Below are positions 43,408 through 50,718 of a DNA stretch of 64,000 bases, in pieces; position 1 is the stretch's first letter, and every line of letters begins with the position of its first letter. The translations under genes and the position numbers were made by a program. Source of the stretch: Sulfitobacter undariae. Its GTDB lineage: Bacteria > Pseudomonadota > Alphaproteobacteria > Rhodobacterales > Rhodobacteraceae. Where the stretch lies: NCBI RefSeq assembly GCF_014196805.1, contig NZ_JACIEI010000005.1, forward strand, positions 1 to 64,000. The letters run 5' to 3'. The notes under the pieces are model-generated. The model saw nothing but the letters and a program-made list of their open reading frames with translations. It did not search any database and was not told the DNA's origin.

Positions 43408-46169
43408 TGGCCCAACCTGTCCAGAAGCGCAGGCACATGGACCTGATCCGATTTGTAATTGCCCGTCAGCACATGCATCACCAGATTGACGCCAAAGCGG
43501 TAGGCGATTTCACGTTGACGGTCGCCGCTATAGCCGCGCCCGATAGGGAGCATGGGGCCACCGCTTGCGTTCACAGCCCATGCCGCCGCCCAGTCGTTGC
43601 CACCAATCACCACAGGCGTCACGCCGTCATTCAGATCCCGAAAGGGCATGCCCTCAACCTGTTCAGCATTCGGCGGAGCGGCTTCAACCCAGACATCGCG
43701 GCTGTTATAACGGCCGGGGAAGTCTTGGAGCAAATAGAAGGTCCGCGTGATGACGTGGTCTTCTGGAATAGGCTCTAATGCGGGGATATCCAGCGGTGCG
43801 GCCAGTTCTTGCAGTTTACGGCCATTCGGGCTGGAGGCACCAAAACTGGCGGTGTCCGCATCGCGGGTATCAAACAGGATCATGCCGCCAGAGCGCAGAT
43901 AGTGGTTCAGCTTGGCATAGGCGCCTGCCGATGGGGTCGGCTGCTCGGGGGTGATCGGCCAGTACAACATCGGGAAAAACGCCAACTCATCTGTTTCCAG
44001 ATTCACGCTCATTGGTTGTGAGGGTTCAACGGAGGTGCGAAAGAACAAGGTGTCGCCCAATCCCCTTAACCCCGCCAGCGCGATATCGTCTACTTGCGCG
44101 TTGCCCGTGACAACATGGGCCAGCGTCAGTTCCGAGGTGGCGGCAAGGGCAAAATCATCTGCGGCGGTCTGCGCGTCGGCGGGCGCCCCCAACAACAGCA
44201 GCACCCCAAGCACAGCCGCTGCGGCATTGCTACGGCCAAGCAAGCGACCAGAGAGCGCCAGTGTCACAACCACATCCGCCAGCAGCAGCAGGATCGAGAG
44301 GCTTAGCAACCAACCCGCCACAGGCTGTTCAGGTGCCACAGCCAATCCGCGTACCGTGACATCCGAAGGCCAAGTGGCGCGGGTGATCGTGGCATCTTGG
44401 GTCAGTACATTGCGCGCCATCGTGCGGTCTCCTGATGTATAAAGACCGGGCGGCAGCATCGGACCTGTTGGTTCCTCAATCAACGCTGGGCCATGAACGC
44501 CGGGTAAACTGCCTGCATCTGATAGTGTGCCGAAACCATCCAATACACGGCGCGGACTCCACGTCGTGCCTTCCAGCGCAGCAATCGTGCTGCCAGCGGT
44601 AGAGGAGGAGACAGCCAGCCGTTCCAACATCTCAACAAACAATCCTGACAGCGGTAGGGTGGACCATTCCGCCGTGGCGGTGACATGGAACAGCACAATT
44701 TGCCCCTGACCTAAGGTCTTGCGCGTGACCAGCGGCGTGCCGTCGCTCAGCGATGCAATCACCCGTTCGGCCAATGTAGGGTCTGGTTGCGCCATAACTT
44801 GTGCGCTGACAGTCACATCAGCGGGGACGTTCAACCCAAAAAACGGCGAACCGTTGGTAAAGGGCGACAGCGCCTTGGGCTCGCCCCAGCTCATCGCGCC
44901 GCCAACACTACGGCCACCCGAACGCAGGCGCACAGGCATCAGCGGGTCTTCGTCGACACGGGAAATGTCACTGGCGGCGACACGCGGTCCTGCAAAACGG
45001 ACCAACATGCCCCCGCCCTCAATCCAGTCGGTCAGCGGGCGGGCCTCGGCATCCGTCAGGGTCGCTACATCGGCCAATACAATCACATCGGGATTGGCAG
45101 GTAGCGTATCGGCAAGGGACCCCTCAATTAGGTCGGCGGTGGGGGACAGTGCTTGTTCGATGTAATGGAAGGGCGATAGGAGTTCCAAACCTTCGCGGTT
45201 TTCACGGGCCGAGATCAGCGCAACTTCGCGGCGGCGCAGCCCGTCATCGCTCAGCGTGGATGCTCCGGCTGAACGTTGGCCTGCGATGTTAAACCGTGTG
45301 ATACGCGCCCGCAGCTCTGACGGTAGCACCAGCGCGGTTTGCGCATCGGTGGCGCCTTCGGCGAATGTGGCGGTGGCTACGCCAAGGATACGCGCATTGC
45401 CAGCAGGGTCACGGCCCTGCGCCTGAATGGTCACGTCGCGTTCTTCTCCTGCGGCGGCACGGATCACGCGCAGTTGCACGGCGCCGTCCTCATAAGTAGC
45501 GGGCAAGATGGCCAGCACGTTAGTGGCGGTTTGATAAGCCTCAACGGTGCCGCGTTGTTGCAAGGTTTCTAACAGATCGTTGCGGCCCGCATAGTCAAGC
45601 GTATCGCTGAACCAAAGCGTGTCAAAATCACCGACACCAGACAGCGCGTCTTTGGCAGCGTCAATCATCGCCGTGCTAGGCTGCCAAGGGGCGGGCGCGA
45701 TGCCCGCAAGTCTGCTTTTCCAAGCATCGGCAGATTGAAAAACGGGCGGATTCGGTTGTGTTAGGGTCAAAAAGCCAACAGTGCGGCCAAGACGGCTGGC
45801 GCGGGTCAATTGCGCATCAATCGCTTCTTGTTGCTGGGGCCAGCGGCTGGCACCTGCCCATGATCCATCAATGACAAACAGCAGCGGCCCGTCGCCTTCG
45901 GCCTGTTCGGTTTCGGGGTTCAACACGGGGCCAGCAAGGCCCAAGATAATCGCTGCAACGGCAAGCATGCGCAGCAGGAGCAACCACCACGGCGTGCGGT
46001 CTGATACGCTTTCGTCATCTTTCAGACCCAGCAGCAGCGCTACACCTGGGAAGCGACGTTTGACAGGGGCAGGCGGCACGGCCCGCAACAGCAGCCATAA
46101 GATCGGCAATGCAGCCAGCGCCAGTAATACCCACGGAGCGGTAAACCCAATGCTACCCAAAACCATCAT
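43404..46169 (-). CDS. BatA-type membrane protein with C-terminal DUF4159 domain
   Basis: Starting at the ATG at 46169 (ATGA overlap with the DUF58 gene) it has 921 residues. The N-terminus is a BatA-like double-helix region (LGSIGFTAPWVLLALAALPILWLLLRAVPP, then WWLLLLRMLAVAAIILGLAGPVL), followed by a VWA-like domain (PLLFVIDGSWAGASRW). A central helix precedes the DUF4159 domain, with LAHVVTGNAQVDDIALAGLRGL, PMLYWPITPEQ and SGGMILFDTRDAD. The exact role is unknown. In the operon it probably forms a periplasmic complex with the 680-residue protein, assembled or controlled by MoxR. Confidence 0.82.
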   Translation of the reverse strand: MMVLGSIGFTAPWVLLALAALPILWLLLRAVPPAPVKRRFPGVALLLGLKDDESVSDRTPWWLLLLRMLAVAAIILGLAGPVLNPETEQAEGDGPLLFVIDGSWAGASRWPQQQEAIDAQLTRASRLGRTVGFLTLTQPNPPVFQSADAWKSRLAGIAPAPWQPSTAMIDAAKDALSGVGDFDTLWFSDTLDYAGRNDLLETLQQRGTVEAYQTATNVLAILPATYEDGAVQLRVIRAAAGEERDVTIQAQGRDPAGNARILGVATATFAEGATDAQTALVLPSELRARITRFNIAGQRSAGASTLSDDGLRRREVALISARENREGLELLSPFHYIEQALSPTADLIEGSLADTLPANPDVIVLADVATLTDAEARPLTDWIEGGGMLVRFAGPRVAASDISRVDEDPLMPVRLRSGGRSVGGAMSWGEPKALSPFTNGSPFFGLNVPADVTVSAQVMAQPDPTLAERVIASLSDGTPLVTRKTLGQGQIVLFHVTATAEWSTLPLSGLFVEMLERLAVSSSTAGSTIAALEGTTWSPRRVLDGFGTLSDAGSLPGVHGPALIEEPTGPMLPPGLYTSGDRTMARNVLTQDATITRATWPSDVTVRGLAVAPEQPVAGWLLSLSILLLLADVVVTLALSGRLLGRSNAAAAVLGVLLLLGAPADAQTAADDFALAATSELTLAHVVTGNAQVDDIALAGLRGLGDTLFFRTSVEPSQPMSVNLETDELAFFPMLYWPITPEQPTPSAGAYAKLNHYLRSGGMILFDTRDADTASFGASSPNGRKLQELAAPLDIPALEPIPEDHVITRTFYLLQDFPGRYNSRDVWVEAAPPNAEQVEGMPFRDLNDGVTPVVIGGNDWAAAWAVNASGGPMLPIGRGYSGDRQREIAYRFGVNLVMHVLTGNYKSDQVHVPALLDRLGQ

Positions 46170-47047
46170 GCTGCCACCGCCTTGGCGTCTAGCGCCGCAT
46201 AGAGCCACAAAAGCCCCGCCTGTGGCGTGCTGCTGGTGTGGTGAACACCGTAGTGCCAGCCCGTCAGCGCACAAAGCGATTGCAGTTCGTCTTTCCGTTC
46301 TGCCAACCGTGCCAGATAGCGGGTTTTTAGGTCACTGGCCTTCAGGGTCTCATGGCTCATCGAGCCGCCCATGGATTGGAAAACCGTGCGCCCGGTAAAG
46401 GGAAATGCTTCTTCTGAGGGGTCCAGAACATGGCACAAGACACCGCGCACACCGCGATCGGCGGCTTTGGTCAGGGCGGTGCGAACGCTGTCGATATCGC
46501 CCATAAAATCCGAAATAAACACAGCGCGGGCATGCGGGATCATGCCGCGATGTTCGGGCGGCGCATAATCAGCCATATCATCACGGCAGAACATTTCCGC
46601 CATTGCCATGATTTGCGGACGCCCCGCACGGGGCGGCAAGGCGGTTCCCGTCAGGCCCACACGTTCACCGCCACGGTTCAGTAGGATCGTTACAGCAAGC
46701 GCCAGCACACGCGCGCGGTCAATTTTCTGCGGGATCGCATCATCTGACGAAAACCGCATCGATGCGCCTTGGTCGACCCAGAGCATCACAGATTGCGCAA
46801 TCTGCCATTCGCGTTCGCGGACAAATTCAGTATCGCCCATGGCCGAGCGACGGTGATCAATCGCACGGCGGCTGTCACCGATTTGTGAGGGGCGGTATTG
46901 CCAAAAATCATCCCCCGCACCTGCACGCCTACGGCCATGTGCGCCCAACAGGACAGCACCAGCCAGATGCTCGGCCCGCGCGAGTAGGGCAGGCAAAGCG
47001 GCGGCTTCGGCCTCGGATAAGGCGCGCAGAGCAAGGGGATCACTCAT
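46166..47047 (-). CDS. DUF58-domain protein
   Basis: The 293-residue protein carries the DUF58 core with conserved RPSQIGDSRRAIDHRRSAMGDTEFVREREW near residue 55 and the VWA-like segments VMLWVDQGASMRFSS and RAVFISDFMGDIDSVRTAL. No membrane segment is apparent, so it is probably cytoplasmic or membrane-associated. DUF58 proteins regularly follow moxR genes and may be MoxR partners. Overlaps of 4 bases on both sides tie it to moxR and the BatA gene. Confidence 0.88.
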   Translation of the reverse strand: MSDPLALRALSEAEAAALPALLARAEHLAGAVLLGAHGRRRAGAGDDFWQYRPSQIGDSRRAIDHRRSAMGDTEFVREREWQIAQSVMLWVDQGASMRFSSDDAIPQKIDRARVLALAVTILLNRGGERVGLTGTALPPRAGRPQIMAMAEMFCRDDMADYAPPEHRGMIPHARAVFISDFMGDIDSVRTALTKAADRGVRGVLCHVLDPSEEAFPFTGRTVFQSMGGSMSHETLKASDLKTRYLARLAERKDELQSLCALTGWHYGVHHTSSTPQAGLLWLYAALDAKAVAA

Positions 47048-48069
47048 GCAACGGCGGCTTTCGGCGCGGCAATCGCAGCGGCGGTTTCGTCGATCAGCGC
47101 GGTCAGGCTATCGCCCCGCGCCCGTGCTGCAAAGTTCAGGGCCATACGGTGCGTTAGCACAGGCCTCGCCATATCAATCACGTCTTCGGCTGAGGGGGCC
47201 AAGCGCCCTTGCAGCAATGCACGCGCCCGAACGGCCAGCATCAGAGCCTGCGCTGCACGTGGGCCTGGCCCCCATGCAACGGAGTCTTGAACACGTTTGC
47301 TTACGCCGTCTTCATTGGGACGGAAAGCGCGGACCAGATCAAGGATCATTTCCACCACTGAATCGCCCACAGGCATCCGACGCAGCAGACGTTGGGCATC
47401 CAGCAACTCGTCCGTGGTAAAGACAGCAACGGATTGTGCCTCTTGCTCACCTGTGGTGGCGATCAGGATGTCACGCTCGGTGGCGCGGTCGGGGTATTCG
47501 ATGTCGATTTGCACCAAGAAGCGGTCCAGCTGCGCTTCGGGCAGCGGATAGGTGCCTTCTTGTTCAATCGGGTTTTGGGTGGCCAGCACATGAAACGGTT
47601 TCCCTAAAGGTCGGTTCTGCCCGGCTACGGTGACTTCTTTTTCCTGCATCGCTTGCAGCAGCGCAGATTGCGTGCGCGGCGAGGCACGGTTGATTTCATC
47701 TGCCATCAGCAATTGGCAAAATATTGGCCCCTCGATAAAGCGGAAATTGCGGGTGCCGTTTGCATCGGTCTCCAACACTTCTGACCCTAAAATATCGGCA
47801 GGCATTAGATCGGGCGTAAATTGCACCCGCTTGCCATCCAGCCCCATCACGGTGCTAAGGGTTTCAACCAGACGCGTTTTGCCAAGGCCCGGCAGACCGA
47901 CCAACAGGCCGTGGCCGCCACACAGCAATGCGGTCAGGGTCAGCTCTACCACGCGCTCTTGTCCGATGAAGCGCGCTGTGATGGATTTACGCGCCTCGCC
48001 CAGCTTCTCGCCCAAGGTTTCGATCTGTTCGATCATATCTGTTGCCGCTTCTTGTTCCGCTTGGGTCAT
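47044..48069 (-). CDS. MoxR-family AAA+ ATPase
   Basis: The ATG at 48069 with GGAGAAG upstream gives 341 residues ([24 protein letters not shown]). Walker A is [14 protein letters not shown], Walker [25 protein letters not shown], and the sensor region is [25 protein letters not shown]. MoxR ATPases act as chaperones that insert metals or activate VWA proteins. This one leads a four-gene overlapping operon with DUF58, BatA/DUF4159 and amidotransferase-like genes. It diverges from the DUF1285 gene across a 58-base gap. Confidence 0.93.
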   Translation of the reverse strand: MTQAEQEAATDMIEQIETLGEKLGEARKSITARFIGQERVVELTLTALLCGGHGLLVGLPGLGKTRLVETLSTVMGLDGKRVQFTPDLMPADILGSEVLETDANGTRNFRFIEGPIFCQLLMADEINRASPRTQSALLQAMQEKEVTVAGQNRPLGKPFHVLATQNPIEQEGTYPLPEAQLDRFLVQIDIEYPDRATERDILIATTGEQEAQSVAVFTTDELLDAQRLLRRMPVGDSVVEMILDLVRAFRPNEDGVSKRVQDSVAWGPGPRAAQALMLAVRARALLQGRLAPSAEDVIDMARPVLTHRMALNFAARARGDSLTALIDETAAAIAAPKAAVA

Positions 48070-48127
48070 GACTTCTCCGCTGTGCAGGTTATATTGCATA
48101 CATGTAAGTGTATCTCGAACTGATGGA

Positions 48128-48721
48128 ATGGCAAAAGCAATGAGCGGACAAAAAACTGTTACACCGTCGGCAGAAAGCCTCGCTGCGACGATAAAAGCAA
48201 CGAAATCGCGCGGTTTACCGCCTGTTGAGCAGTGGAACCCACCGTTTTGCGGTGACATTGATATGGAAATCCGCCGAGACGGGACGTGGTTTTATGAAGG
48301 CACGCCCATCGGCAGGCAGGGTTTGGTCAAACTTTTTGCCTCCATTCTGATCCGCGAAGACGAAAATTATTTTCTGGTGACACCCGTTGAAAAGGTCGGC
48401 ATTCGCGTGAATGACGCGCCTTTTGTTGCCGTGGATTTTGAAGTGACAGGTGAGGGCGAGGCGCAAATGTTGACCTTTACCACCAATCTTGAGGATGTCT
48501 CTGTCGCAGGGCCAGAAGCGCCAATGCGGTTTGTACGGGATGAAAAAACAGGTGAACCCTCCCCCTATGTCCGCGTGCGGCGTAACCTTGAGGCACTGAT
48601 CGATCGCAAAAGTTTCTACAGACTTGTCGATCTGGGTGTGCATCATGAGGGATGGTTCGGAGTTTGGTCTGGCGGCGCCTTCTTTGGCATCATCCCGTCA
48701 GAAGATTTACCGCAGGAATGA
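48128..48721 (+). CDS. DUF1285 family protein
   Basis: The frame from the ATG at 48128 gives 197 residues; an ATG at 48140 is also possible. Distinctive DUF1285 blocks are PPVEQWNPPFCGDIDMEIRRDGTWFYEGTPIGR near residue 30, LIREDENYFLVTPVEKVGIRV, and NLEALIDRKSFYRLVDLG toward the end. No enzyme motif or membrane segment is seen. Such genes usually diverge from moxR in alphaproteobacteria, as here. Function is unknown. The next gene overlaps its stop (ATGA). Confidence 0.88.
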   Translation: MAKAMSGQKTVTPSAESLAATIKATKSRGLPPVEQWNPPFCGDIDMEIRRDGTWFYEGTPIGRQGLVKLFASILIREDENYFLVTPVEKVGIRVNDAPFVAVDFEVTGEGEAQMLTFTTNLEDVSVAGPEAPMRFVRDEKTGEPSPYVRVRRNLEALIDRKSFYRLVDLGVHHEGWFGVWSGGAFFGIIPSEDLPQE

Positions 48722-49281
48722 GCATGAAACCTATCCGTAAGATGTTGGCCGTGCTGTTCGCAGCATTGGGCCTGACGCCTCAGCCTGCTGTTGCACATGG
48801 CACGCCGCTGGAGGCGTTTTTTGAGCTGGTCGCCGTTGGCACGTTGACTGGCGTGAAAGACGCGTTGGAGCATGAACCAGACTTAGCTGTGCGGGCCGAT
48901 AAATACGGTTTTACGGCAATCCATGTTCTGGATTATCTGGGTTTCGCTGAAAAGCTGGCTCTGCTTCAGAGGTTTGGTGCGGATGTTAATGCGCAAAACG
49001 ACGAAGGGCATGCGCTGCTGCATGTGATCATTGATCCGTCGCTGATTGATGTTGCGGTGTCCGCAGGGGCAGACGTAAACTTAACCGACCACCAAGGGCG
49101 TACGCCCATCATGATTCACTTGCTAGAGCCGGACGGAACGGATTTTGTACCCGCGCTGTTGGCTGCGGGGGCCAATGTAAATGTGCGCGATGCCAAAGGT
49201 GTCTCCGTCTTGAGTTATGCGGCAGAGTTTGATGATCCGCAGATGATGGCGATGTTGATAGATGCAGGAGCCAAGCCATGA
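48718..49281 (+). CDS. secreted ankyrin-repeat protein
   Basis: The ATG at 48718 overlaps the DUF1285 stop. The 187-residue product has a signal peptide (MLAVLFAALGLTPQPAVAHG) and four to five ankyrin-like repeats, with units such as FGADVNAQNDEGHALLHVI, AGADVNLTDHQGRTPIMIHL and AGANVNVRDAKGVSVLSYA. Export makes a periplasmic role likely, and ankyrin repeats indicate a protein-binding surface. The partner is unknown. It overlaps the following isomerase-like gene by 4 bases. Confidence 0.85.
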   Translation: MSMKPIRKMLAVLFAALGLTPQPAVAHGTPLEAFFELVAVGTLTGVKDALEHEPDLAVRADKYGFTAIHVLDYLGFAEKLALLQRFGADVNAQNDEGHALLHVIIDPSLIDVAVSAGADVNLTDHQGRTPIMIHLLEPDGTDFVPALLAAGANVNVRDAKGVSVLSYAAEFDDPQMMAMLIDAGAKP

Positions 49282-50033
49282 AACCAGCCGCCAATTTAAG
49301 CCACCTGTGGCCAGAGCTTCCTTACCTTGAGCGCTTTGAAGCCGCTTCGGCAGCGGGGTTTAAGGGCGTGGAAGTGCTGTTTCCTTATGAAACCCCCGCG
49401 CAGGAAACCAGACATGCCCTCATACGGGCTGGCTTGCAGATGGTGCTTATCAACGCGCCGCCGCCTAATTATACGGGCGGCGCACGTGGTTTCGCTGCGG
49501 TAGCAGGAAGTGAGGCGCGGTTTGCCTCTGATATGCTGCGCACGTACCGCTATGCGCAGGCGCTGCGGGTGCCGATGATCCATGTGATGTCTGGTTATAC
49601 GCAAGGCGAGATTGCAAAAGACACGATGATTGCCAATCTGAAAGAGGCCGCCAAAACAGCGCCTAAAGGCATAACCCTATTGTTAGAGCCGCTTTGCCCC
49701 GAATCCCAGCCTGATTACTTTTTGAACGATTACGCGCTGGCAGCAGACATTATCACGGCAGTAAATGCCCCGAATGTGCGTTTGCAATTCGACAGCTATC
49801 ACGCCCAGATGATCCATGGTGACGCCGTAGAGGTGTTTAATACATATTGCGATTTGATAACGCATGTGCAGCTCGGTGATACGCCATCACGCGGTGCTCC
49901 CTACAGCGGTGGGGTGGATTTTCCGGCTCTGTTTACCGCAATGCGTGCAGCGAGCTATCAGGGTTGGGTCAGTGGTGAATACACACCCAATGGCCACACA
50001 GAAGGTACTTTGGGTTGGATGGAAGCACTATGA
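49278..50033 (+). CDS. hydroxypyruvate isomerase-like TIM-barrel protein
   Basis: The 251-residue protein has the AP-endonuclease-2/xylose-isomerase-type barrel of the hydroxypyruvate isomerase family: MKPAANLSHLWPELPYLERFEAASAAGFKGVEVLFPYE, a metal-binding Glu in TLLLEPLCPESQPDYF, Asp/His in RLQFDSYHAQMIHGD, and a late Glu in GWVSGEYTP. Hydroxypyruvate isomerase interconverts hydroxypyruvate and tartronate semialdehyde in glyoxylate metabolism, but no other glyoxylate genes are near. The substrate is thus uncertain. It ends the DUF1285-ankyrin-isomerase chain. Confidence 0.82.
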   Translation: MKPAANLSHLWPELPYLERFEAASAAGFKGVEVLFPYETPAQETRHALIRAGLQMVLINAPPPNYTGGARGFAAVAGSEARFASDMLRTYRYAQALRVPMIHVMSGYTQGEIAKDTMIANLKEAAKTAPKGITLLLEPLCPESQPDYFLNDYALAADIITAVNAPNVRLQFDSYHAQMIHGDAVEVFNTYCDLITHVQLGDTPSRGAPYSGGVDFPALFTAMRAASYQGWVSGEYTPNGHTEGTLGWMEAL

Positions 50034-50097
50034 TCCCTGCCCGACAGTGTCGTTTGTCGCACCCTCTACATGGCGCGTTGTGGCGCGGCTGATTGTA

Positions 50098-50718
50098 TCA
50101 GAATAGCTGCGGGTCATCGCCCACATGCCACTGCGGGTATTTATGCATGACGGCGGAAAATTCATCCGAGTCTAAAAACCGCGACAGCCAGAGGTGTAGG
50201 GCAGGCCAAGGTTGTGCATCGAACCATGATTTGTCGATGAAAGCGAATTGGCGAACGAAGGGCAGAATTGCGTAATCAGCCAGCGTGGGGCGGTCACCGA
50301 ACAGCCATATGCCAAGCTGTGCATCAAGATCATTTAGAAACTCACACGCCTGCATACGGTGGTGGTTTGCATCCTCATCAGGATAACGCGTTGCATATTT
50401 TGTGCGGTCCAGCGCGTGTTTGAACGGCCCGTCGGCGCGTGCGATCAGATCACGCCCCGCCGCTGGCATATTAAGCCAACCTTGCGGGTCATTGCGTTCC
50501 AACGCCCAAATCATGATGTCCAAACTCTCATCCAGAACCGTGTCGCCTGCGACCATGCAGGGCACCGTGCCAGAAGGCGATGTGTCCAGAAACGCGGCGG
50601 GTTTGTCGCGCAGGACAATTTCGCGCAATTCGACCTGTTGGGCCGAAACCAGCAAAGCAAGGCGTGCACGCATCGCATAAGGGCAGCGGCGAAAGGAATA
50701 GAGGGTGGGCAGGTTCAA
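50098..50718 (-). CDS. glutathione S-transferase family protein
   Basis: I take a TTG at 50718, whose TTGA overlaps the polA stop, giving 206 residues beginning with the thioredoxin-fold motif NLPTLYSFRRCPYAMRARLAL. A TTG 15 bases upstream is the alternative. The CPYA pair is the glutaredoxin-like site of the omega/beta-type GSTs. The helical C-terminal domain includes GDRPTLADYAILPFVRQFAFID. It is translated just after polA on the same strand. The substrate is unknown. Confidence 0.85.
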   Translation of the reverse strand: MNLPTLYSFRRCPYAMRARLALLVSAQQVELREIVLRDKPAAFLDTSPSGTVPCMVAGDTVLDESLDIMIWALERNDPQGWLNMPAAGRDLIARADGPFKHALDRTKYATRYPDEDANHHRMQACEFLNDLDAQLGIWLFGDRPTLADYAILPFVRQFAFIDKSWFDAQPWPALHLWLSRFLDSDEFSAVMHKYPQWHVGDDPQLF

